Shown: positions 8,220-12,718 of the stretch, piece by piece
How the letters are laid out: the number at the start of each line of letters is the position of its first letter
Numbering within the stretch: position 1 is the first letter of the stretch
Assembly: GCA_946482425.1 (NCBI GenBank)
Contig: CAMLRO010000030.1
Span: 1 to 16,691, forward strand
Source of the DNA: an uncultured Lactobacillus sp.
GTDB taxonomy: Bacteria > Bacillota > Bacilli > Lactobacillales > Lactobacillaceae
Length of the DNA stretch: 16,691 nucleotides
Direction: 5' to 3'
The notes under the pieces: generated by a model
Databases searched by the model: none
What the model was told of the DNA's origin: nothing
What the model saw: the letters and a program-made list of their open reading frames with translations, nothing else
Position numbers and translations under genes: made by a program

Positions 8220-10091
8220 TTACTTAGAGGTTTTAATGCCGGTTTGTGCAGGATTTTTGGGAGTGGTTTTTGCTAATAGCGCAAGGCTGATCGAAATCAT
8301 ATCAACAACTTCCTGTAGAATTGCTCCCCAAAAAGCAGGAATAATACCGGTAAAAGCAATCAATTCGATAATAACTACTATCGTAATAGCGGTTAAAACA
8401 TCAATGTTAGCAACTTTCATAGTATGCTTGGATATTGCCACTGCATCATTAATTTTTGATAAATCATTAACCATAATGATGGCATCCGCGCTTTCACTGG
8501 CAGCAGAAGCACCTTTTGCCCCCATAGCAATACCAACATCAGCAGCTGATAAACTAGGTGCATCGTTGATACCATCACCCGTCATTACTACTGGTCTATC
8601 TTCATTTTTGACATCCCTAATAGCAGCAATTTTTTCTGCTGGTAATAAGTCGTAACGGATATCAGTAACACCTACAGACTGACCAATTTTATCAGCGACA
8701 TCTTTATGATCTCCGGTTAGCATCATGATATGAGCACCACTTTGACGCTTCAAGCGTGCTATTGTTTCTGCACTTTCCGGACGAACTTGATCTTTAAAGG
8801 TAATGCAACCAGCATACTTGTTGTCAATGGAAATGTAAACAGCAGTAGCGTTGACTGGAGCAGTTTTCGTTTCAGGGCTAACATATTGTAATTTACCAAC
8901 TTTGACTAAATGATTTTCTACCGTACCACTGATTCCTTGACCGGTAGCTTCTTTAATATCTGTTGCTGGTTTTAAAAGTTTTTTATCAGCTACATTTACT
9001 AATGAATTGGCAATAATGTGGCTAGACTGTTGTTCTACACTGGTAGCATAGCTTTGCAAAGTTTCTGGACTAAAAGCAGCACCATTATTTGCTGGAATGA
9101 TTTTATCAATTACCAGCTGGTTTTCTGTTAGTGTGCCAGTTTTGTCAAACGCAAATGTTTTAGCCGTAGCTAATTTTTCTAAAGTAGGACCAGACTTAAC
9201 TATGATGTGGTGTTTTGACATTGAGCTCATGCCTGATACTAAGGCTACAGGTGCAGCTATTAATAAAGGACAAGGCGAGGCAACAACCATAACTTCTGCA
9301 AAGTTAACAGGATTGCCAGAGTGAATCCAGGCAGCAATTCCGATTACCAAGGAAATAATTGTAAAAGGCACAGCGTAACGGTCAGCCATTTTAACAAATT
9401 TTGCTGGTTGTGCTTGTGAAGATTCAACTAGTGAAACAATTGTTTGATATTCTGAATCACTGGCTTTTTTAGTAACGGTCATTTCTACCGCAACACTACC
9501 ATTAATTGAGCCTGACATTAGCTCATCACCAATTTTTTTATTAACAGGTACTGATTCTCCTGTTAATGATGACTGGTCAAAACTTGATTCTCCGCTAACT
9601 ACTTTACCATCAACTGGAACTTGTTCACCCGGCTTAATCAGAACGTGATCTCCAATTGTTAACTGGTCAACATCAACAGAAACCAATTCTTTATTAACTA
9701 TTTTATTGGCAATTGTTGGAGAATTGCTTAAAAGGGAGCGCAATTCTTTATCTGCTTGACCAGTGGCATAATCTTCCAGTGTTTGACCACCCGTCATCAT
9801 GACCAAGATCATCCATTCGGCCCAAATATCTCCAATTAGTATTGTAGAAACGACAGCAATCACGGCTAAAATGTCAACACCATAACGCCCTGACTTAAAG
9901 TCGCTAGCAATTTCACATAATAAAGAAATTGCCATCATAATACCGATAATATCAATCAAAATTGCTTGAATGGGGAACTGTAAACTGCCTAACTGAAACA
10001 GGCTTTTTGCTTTCAAACCAAATTGGCAAAACAAACCAATAATTCCAACGACTAACACCAGGATAAATTTCCATTGACGTTTTAAACTCAT
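8220..10091 (-). CDS. P1B-type heavy-metal translocating ATPase with SPC motif, no N-terminal metal-binding domain
   Basis: A 623-residue membrane pump. Visible motifs are TGES (177-180, actuator), SPCPL in the sixth helix (272-276), DKTGT (316-320, phosphorylated Asp316), TGD (459-461) and GDGINDAP (505-512). The protein begins almost at the first helix, so the usual HMA or Cys-rich domain is absent. It departs from common Cu/Zn/Cd pumps in two ways: Ser-Pro-Cys replaces Cys-Pro-Cys, and the HP dipeptide of the nucleotide-binding domain is replaced by SSHII (356-360). The last helix has a QEVVD segment (593-597) rather than the HEGG/S of the Co/Fe-type P1B-4 group. The substrate is therefore unclear; Fe(II), Zn(II), Co(II) or Mn(II) export are candidates. 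The start is ATG at 10091 with a perfect AGGAGG (10101-10106). A Fur/PerR-like repeat lies in its promoter. Confidence 0.92.
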   Translation of the reverse strand: MSLKRQWKFILVLVVGIIGLFCQFGLKAKSLFQLGSLQFPIQAILIDIIGIMMAISLLCEIASDFKSGRYGVDILAVIAVVSTILIGDIWAEWMILVMMTGGQTLEDYATGQADKELRSLLSNSPTIANKIVNKELVSVDVDQLTIGDHVLIKPGEQVPVDGKVVSGESSFDQSSLTGESVPVNKKIGDELMSGSINGSVAVEMTVTKKASDSEYQTIVSLVESSQAQPAKFVKMADRYAVPFTIISLVIGIAAWIHSGNPVNFAEVMVVASPCPLLIAAPVALVSGMSSMSKHHIIVKSGPTLEKLATAKTFAFDKTGTLTENQLVIDKIIPANNGAAFSPETLQSYATSVEQQSSHIIANSLVNVADKKLLKPATDIKEATGQGISGTVENHLVKVGKLQYVSPETKTAPVNATAVYISIDNKYAGCITFKDQVRPESAETIARLKRQSGAHIMMLTGDHKDVADKIGQSVGVTDIRYDLLPAEKIAAIRDVKNEDRPVVMTGDGINDAPSLSAADVGIAMGAKGASAASESADAIIMVNDLSKINDAVAISKHTMKVANIDVLTAITIVVIIELIAFTGIIPAFWGAILQEVVDMISISLALLAKTTPKNPAQTGIKTSK

Positions 10092-10111
10092 TAATTGCTT
10101 CCTCCTAAAAT

Positions 10112-10157
10112 AGTATAATTTTTATTTTAACACTAATTTAGAATAAGTCTAAATTAG
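10112..10157 (-). promoter_or_regulatory. P-type ATPase promoter with Fur/PerR-like inverted repeat
   Basis: On the minus strand a TATACT (-10, 10112-10117) lies just upstream of the ribosome binding site. Overlapping and upstream of the expected -35 position is an inverted repeat with perfect 10-bp arms, CTAATTTAGA (10133-10142) and TCTAAATTAG (10148-10157), around five bases. Its centre, TTAGAAT-A-AGTCTAA (10138-10152), has the 7-1-7 form of Fur-family boxes, with one arm mismatch. Control by PerR, Fur or Zur is plausible but not shown. Confidence 0.5.
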
Positions 10158-10173
10158 AATATAATTTTTAGCA

Positions 10174-10205
10174 TAAAAAAAGAAGGTGGAGAACTAAACA
10201 CCTTC
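10174..10205 (-). terminator. Intrinsic terminator of the unknown gene at 10212-10781
   Basis: GAAGGTG (10182-10188) pairs with CACCTTC (10199-10205). On the minus strand the hairpin is followed by a run of seven T (10175-10181). It directly follows the stop codon at 10212. Confidence 0.82.
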
Positions 10206-10211
10206 ATTAAT

Positions 10212-10781
10212 TTAATAATCTTTAAGTTTAATAATCTTATTGAATTGCTTACTTTGTTTATTTTGTTTTGAGTTAGTTTCAAGATGAAGATTTTTTGAAG
10301 ATTTTTTATCGTCATCATTTATTGGGGTGATTTGAAAGATTTTCGTTCTGCCGATAGAATCAATTATGTCAGAAGAAGACATGGTAATAAAGTTGTCATT
10401 ATCACCGTAATCATCGGTTTCAGCAAAGTAGTGGTCAATTTTCTCTATTCCTTTTTCCGAAAAGTGTTCTTCACGTGCCAAGTCTAGCAAAAGAGCATGC
10501 AACCGGGTAGCTGATACTAATTCATGCTGCAAGATCATAAAGATCCAAGAAAAGTTTGAATCCACTGATTTGAATCTTTTACTTACCTTATCTCTATAAA
10601 AAGCCTCAGTAATTTTTGTTACTTCATCCATATTTTTTGAATTTGCGGTCAGTTCTTTTAGCTGAGCAACCAATTCAGACCGCTCTTTTAACGATAATTC
10701 TTGACCATTAGGATAAGTCCAGTTTTTAATAATTGCGCTTACCAAAAAAGTTAGTTGCTCAGAAATCATTTTACTTGCCAT
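10212..10781 (-). CDS. Protein of unknown function, soluble, charged C-terminal tail
   Basis: I do not recognise a family. With the ATG at 10781 the protein has 189 residues. A TTG 13 codons earlier (10820) is in frame but has no ribosome binding site and lies inside a candidate -10 box, so I prefer the ATG, although its own site (GGAAAAGAAG) is modest. There is no signal peptide or membrane span. The N-terminal part (about 1-120) looks helical and amphipathic (e.g. KERSELVAQLKELTANSK and ILQHELVSATRLHALLLDL). An acidic patch follows (ETDDYGDNDN), and the C-terminal 45 residues are polar and rich in K, N, Q and D, probably disordered. It is monocistronic, with its own terminator, between the metal ATPase and cbpB. 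It shares a short [FY]Q[IV]TPIN motif with the C-terminus of CbpB next door. Confidence 0.75.
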   Translation of the reverse strand: MASKMISEQLTFLVSAIIKNWTYPNGQELSLKERSELVAQLKELTANSKNMDEVTKITEAFYRDKVSKRFKSVDSNFSWIFMILQHELVSATRLHALLLDLAREEHFSEKGIEKIDHYFAETDDYGDNDNFITMSSSDIIDSIGRTKIFQITPINDDDKKSSKNLHLETNSKQNKQSKQFNKIIKLKDY

Positions 10782-10816
10782 ATTAGTGTTCTTCTTTTCC
10801 AAATACTTTAGGATTA

Positions 10817-10844
10817 CCAATAAAACTTATTAACTAATTTAGCA
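10817..10844 (-). promoter_or_regulatory. Weak candidate promoter of the unknown gene
   Basis: On the minus strand TTGCTA (-35, 10839-10844) is followed after 17 bases by TATTGG (-10, 10817-10822). If used, transcription would start just downstream of the in-frame TTG at 10820 and favour the ATG at 10781. The match to consensus is only partial. Confidence 0.3.
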
Positions 10845-11060
10845 AAGTGTTATTTATTTCCTAATTAAAATTCAGAATATCTGTAATTGTGTATATATTT
10901 AAAAATACATACTAAAAATGATTGAAATTTTAATAGCATATCAACCAAATAGCCATATAAGGAAATAACAACACGTTGTTCCCTGCTACTTTTTATTATA
11001 GTCTAGTTTAGAATAAAGTACACTAAAAAGTAATAAATAATCATAAATTAACAGTATATT

Positions 11061-11546
11061 TTATAATCGTTTGCTTTTATTAATAGGAGTAACTTGATAC
11101 TTGCTTTCAAAATTGTGGGCAATGTAATTAAAAGCCTTAATCCATTCTCTTCGAGTTAACAGCCCTTGAAAAACGCCATAATCATCAACAACGGGTAGAA
11201 AGGCGTTGTTAACAAGTAAGTGCAATTGCGTTTCTAAAGTCGTTTGCACAAAGTTAATTTTGTCAAATTTTGTCTGCATGACATCGCGCACTTGCAATTT
11301 ATTTAATGGTTCAAGTGAGATGTTGTCTGTTTCCATCATTTTATCTGTAATCATTGCCAAACTTAAAAGTCCAACAACGCGGCTTTGACGGTCAAGAACC
11401 GGAATTTTTGAATATTTGACACGCGTCAGAATCATAAATGCGTGATATAAAGGGTTGTCGTCTTCAACAAAAGCGATGCGAGAGGCAGGAATAATGAAAG
11501 AACCTGATTTTTCTTCCAATAAGTGTTTGATTGTGGGTGAAAACAT
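11061..11546 (-). CDS. cbpB: CBS-domain protein, CbpB/DarB-like (YkuL family)
   Basis: A 161-residue cytoplasmic protein made almost entirely of a tandem CBS pair (about residues 18-72 and 86-140), including SKIPVLDRQSRVVGLLS (46-62) and the second-domain GVFQGLLTRREWIKAF (124-139). Length and layout match CbpB of Listeria and DarB/YkuL of Bacillus. These bind cyclic di-AMP and, in the unliganded form, stimulate the (p)ppGpp synthetase Rel. The frame runs open upstream to 11621, but the ATG at 11546 has a GAAAGGT ribosome binding site (11556-11562), and the extra N-terminus would run into a terminator hairpin, so I take 11546. The C-terminus carries the YQVTPIN motif seen also in the neighbouring unknown protein. 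A minus-strand terminator lies 60 bases upstream, so the promoter is either inside those 60 bases or the gene is attenuated. Family fit is good; ligand and partners are by analogy. Confidence 0.82.
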   Translation of the reverse strand: MFSPTIKHLLEEKSGSFIIPASRIAFVEDDNPLYHAFMILTRVKYSKIPVLDRQSRVVGLLSLAMITDKMMETDNISLEPLNKLQVRDVMQTKFDKINFVQTTLETQLHLLVNNAFLPVVDDYGVFQGLLTRREWIKAFNYIAHNFESKYQVTPINKSKRL

Positions 11547-11605
11547 TAAATATAAACCTTTCATCATGAAAAATAATAATTGTTCAAATTTAATCCTATA
11601 ACAAA

Positions 11606-11633
11606 GAAAAAAGGCCCGCAAGATCTGCGGGCC
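11606..11633 (-). terminator. Orphan minus-strand terminator upstream of cbpB
   Basis: A perfect 7-bp GC-only stem, GGCCCGC (11613-11619) with GCGGGCC (11627-11633), and a 7-base loop. Reading on the minus strand it is followed by TTTTTTCTTTG; on the plus strand the tail (TGTTAGTTTTC) is poorer. No minus-strand protein gene exists upstream of it: everything from 12118 on is plus strand. It must end an unannotated minus-strand RNA, attenuate cbpB, or act weakly in plus direction. Confidence 0.7.
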
Positions 11634-11652
11634 TGTTAGTTTTCATCTACTT

Positions 11653-11725
11653 TGAAGGAGTAAGAATGAATGAAATAAAAAAGTGGGAGTATGTAGTAAG
11701 CTTGCTATTTGCTTACTACATTTAA
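11653..11725 (+). repeat. Repeat element, copy A: RBS, ATGAATGAA start, 11-bp hairpin
   Basis: GAAGGAG, then ATGAATGAA and an A-rich stretch, then a perfect 11-bp hairpin: ATGTAGTAAGC (11691-11701) with GCTTACTACAT (11711-11721) and a 9-base loop. Copy B lies about 240 bases downstream. Over the 35 bases from the ATG the two agree at 25 positions without gaps, and both hairpins end in ACATTT. Confidence 0.55.
11666..11725 (+). CDS. Possible 19-residue hydrophobic peptide
   Basis: ATG at 11666 has a good AAGGAG six bases upstream and opens a frame of 19 codons ending TAA: MNEIKKWEYVVSLLFAYYI. A charged, lysine-containing start is followed by a hydrophobic, aromatic C-terminus, which resembles short exported signalling peptides or small membrane toxins. 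The second half of the frame is also the 11-bp hairpin, so RNA structure rather than peptide may be what is conserved. No peptide receptor or toxin-partner gene is recognised nearby. The call is tentative. Confidence 0.25.
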   Translation: MNEIKKWEYVVSLLFAYYI

Positions 11726-11810
11726 AATGATATCTCTAAAATATGAAGTTAAAGTAGAAAAACTCTTATAAAAGAGTAAAGAATTTCTTTAGAACTGTTT
11801 AAGAGCATAG

Positions 11811-11835
11811 AAAAACTCACGTAACGCACGTGAGT
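11811..11835 (-). terminator. Hairpin with minus-strand T-run, possible terminator
   Basis: ACTCACGT (11815-11822) pairs with ACGTGAGT (11828-11835) around AACGC. On the minus strand a TTTT tract follows directly (11811-11814). It would end a minus-strand RNA starting downstream of about 11850, for which I see no convincing promoter. Confidence 0.35.
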
Positions 11836-11853
11836 CGAAAGGGATAGATATGA

Positions 11854-11884
11854 AAATGACCTGTAAAGTCATTTCGGTTTTTTC
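11854..11884 (+). terminator. Plus-strand intrinsic terminator
   Basis: AAATGAC (11854-11860) pairs with GTCATTT (11868-11874) around a 7-base loop, followed three bases later by six T (11878-11883). It would end plus-strand transcripts that include repeat copy A, giving an RNA of roughly 200-250 bases if the start lies near 11640. It also separates copy A from copy B. Confidence 0.55.
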
Positions 11885-11896
11885 ATTATTATACTT

Positions 11897-11966
11897 GGAG
11901 GAGTATGAATGAAAAACAAAAAGTTGAGTGTGATATAAGAAAAAAGCAAATGTTTCCTATATCACA
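11897..11966 (+). repeat. Repeat element, copy B: RBS, ATGAATGAA start, hairpin
   Basis: GGAGGAG is followed by ATGAATGAA and an A-rich stretch like copy A, then a hairpin: TGTGATATA (11929-11937) with TATATCACA (11958-11966), plus an inner GAAA/TTTC pairing. Two overlapping short frames start here: ATG 11905 (28 codons, beginning MNEKQKVE, comparable with MNEIKKWE of copy A, but too close to the ribosome binding site) and ATG 11909 (9 codons, better spaced). Confidence 0.5.
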
Positions 11967-11990
11967 TTTTCAGTATAACTATAAAATGTG
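11963..11990 (+). other. Hairpin that competes with the copy B hairpin
   Basis: CACATTTT (11963-11970) pairs with AAAATGTG (11983-11990). The CACA at 11963-11966 is also the end of the copy B hairpin, so only one of the two can form at a time. This is the arrangement of an attenuator or RNA switch, although no T-run terminator follows on the plus strand. Confidence 0.4.
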
Positions 11991-12041
11991 AAAAAAGTAT
12001 GACGAAAGTAGGAAAAATGCAAATTTTAGATTACTGCAAAA

Positions 12042-12070
12042 TTGTTTGTTACAAGTCTCATTGCTATAAT
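12042..12070 (+). promoter_or_regulatory. Extended -10 promoter of the pre-dlt membrane gene
   Basis: TTGTTT (-35, 12042-12047), a 17-base spacer and a perfect TATAAT (12065-12070) preceded by TG one base before it, giving an extended -10 (TGCTATAAT). The predicted start is near 12077, leaving a 5' leader of about 40 bases. With no terminator downstream, it could also drive the dlt operon. Confidence 0.65.
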
Positions 12071-12117
12071 TGGACTTACTTTATTTCAAATAATAGAATT
12101 AAAGCCTAAGGAGAAAT

Positions 12118-12435
12118 ATGAAAAAGCAAGATTACCGTAAAAAAATTACTTTCTGGTTACGTTTTTCAGGTTGGTTTTGTTTACTACCAGCATCCAACTT
12201 ATTATTGTTCTACCAGCGAATTGGTCAAAGTCCCTTGAGATATCTCTTTTTAGCGGAACTGGTTTTCACAATTTTGTTTGCGGTCTATATTCTGACCACT
12301 GCGTTAAGTGAGCGCTGGCTCAAAGAAAAAAATATTTTTATTCTGATATTAATCGCACTGTTATTTGGACCGGTTATTGTGGCAATTCCGCTAGGTTTTG
12401 CATATCACGCTTGCCGTAAACTGAATAGCGAATAG
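12118..12435 (+). CDS. Small membrane protein of unknown function upstream of dlt
   Basis: A 105-residue protein with a basic N-terminus (MKKQDYRKK), three hydrophobic helices (about 12-31, 41-63, 72-96) and a short polar tail. I do not recognise a family. The start ATG 12118 has a strong AAGGAG (12108-12113) at ideal spacing, and the gene has its own extended -10 promoter. It precedes dltX by 116 bases in the same direction with no clear terminator, so it may be co-transcribed with dlt. That could mean a role in teichoic acid D-alanylation or in sensing envelope charge, but this rests on position only. The residue composition looks like a real membrane protein (helices bounded by basic residues), not an out-of-frame shadow. 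Confidence 0.75.
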   Translation: MKKQDYRKKITFWLRFSGWFCLLPASNLLLFYQRIGQSPLRYLFLAELVFTILFAVYILTTALSERWLKEKNIFILILIALLFGPVIVAIPLGFAYHACRKLNSE

Positions 12436-12500
12436 TATTAGGAAAATATTTAAATTTGGTAAAAGTTGATGACGATTTTTTTAGTTGGAAATCTTTAGTA

Positions 12501-12519
12501 GTACTATATTCGATAGTAC
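12501..12519. promoter_or_regulatory. Inverted repeat upstream of dltX
   Basis: GTACTAT and ATAGTAC are perfect 7-bp arms around ATTCG, about 30 bases before the dltX start. The left arm runs into TATATT (12505-12510), a possible -10 box without a good -35. It could be an operator or a hairpin in the dlt leader. Confidence 0.4.
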
Positions 12520-12551
12520 ATTTTATTGATATTTGAAAGAGATCTGAAATT

Positions 12552-12704
12552 ATGGCTAAAAAAGAAAAAACTGATTCACGTGGTAAACGTGTGGGTAAGT
12601 TTATTTTGACGACAATTATCTATTGCGTCATTTTACTGGTACTAATCTATTTGTATCAATACAGCGGCCTTACTTCCGTTCACTTTATTTATAATGAATT
12701 TTAA
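12552..12704 (+). CDS. dltX: DltX, small subunit of the teichoic acid D-alanylation machinery
   Basis: A 50-residue protein: a basic N-terminus (residues 1-16), one membrane helix (about 17-37) and a C-terminus ending in HFIYNEF. That ending, with its conserved tyrosine, is the hallmark of DltX, and the gene stands directly before dltA as in many Firmicutes. DltX is needed for D-alanylation; its C-terminal motif is thought to work with DltB in passing D-alanine across the membrane. The start ATG 12552 has a weak purine-rich site (GAAAGAG) upstream. The dltA start follows its stop by 14 bases. Confidence 0.93.
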   Translation: MAKKEKTDSRGKRVGKFILTTIIYCVILLVLIYLYQYSGLTSVHFIYNEF

Positions 12705-12718
12705 GATGGTACGTTAAT

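Larger units (their letters stand above)
11634..12041. other. Gene-poor structured region between cbpB and the pre-dlt gene
   Basis: No normal protein gene is visible on either strand. The region holds two diverged copies of one element (11653-11725 and 11897-11966), a short hairpin ACTCTT/AAGAGT (11762-11777), a hairpin ACTCACGT/ACGTGAGT (11815-11835) with a T-run on the minus strand side, a plus-strand terminator (11854-11883), and two mutually exclusive hairpins (11929-11966 and 11963-11990). Several very short open frames have ribosome binding sites. Candidates are small RNAs, short regulatory peptides, or the decayed remains of a mobile or peptide-encoding element. Confidence 0.5.

Noticed and set aside
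8236..8655. Plus-strand 139-codon open frame
   Set aside because: It lies entirely antisense to the C-terminal part of the P-type ATPase, whose motifs are unmistakable; no ribosome binding site.
10782..10820. TTG start extending the unknown protein by 13 residues
   Set aside because: No ribosome binding site upstream and it overlaps a candidate -10 box; the ATG at 10781 is more plausible.
11547..11621. 25-residue N-terminal extension of CbpB
   Set aside because: It would overlap the terminator hairpin and is not part of the CBS fold; ATG 11546 has its own ribosome binding site.
11850..11912. A 20-codon open frame (ATG 11850 to TGA 11912) with a GGGA upstream and an ATGA overlap with the frame starting at 11909
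   Set aside because: The frame runs straight through the plus-strand terminator stem and its T-run, so its codons are explained by that structure; the ribosome binding site is weak.
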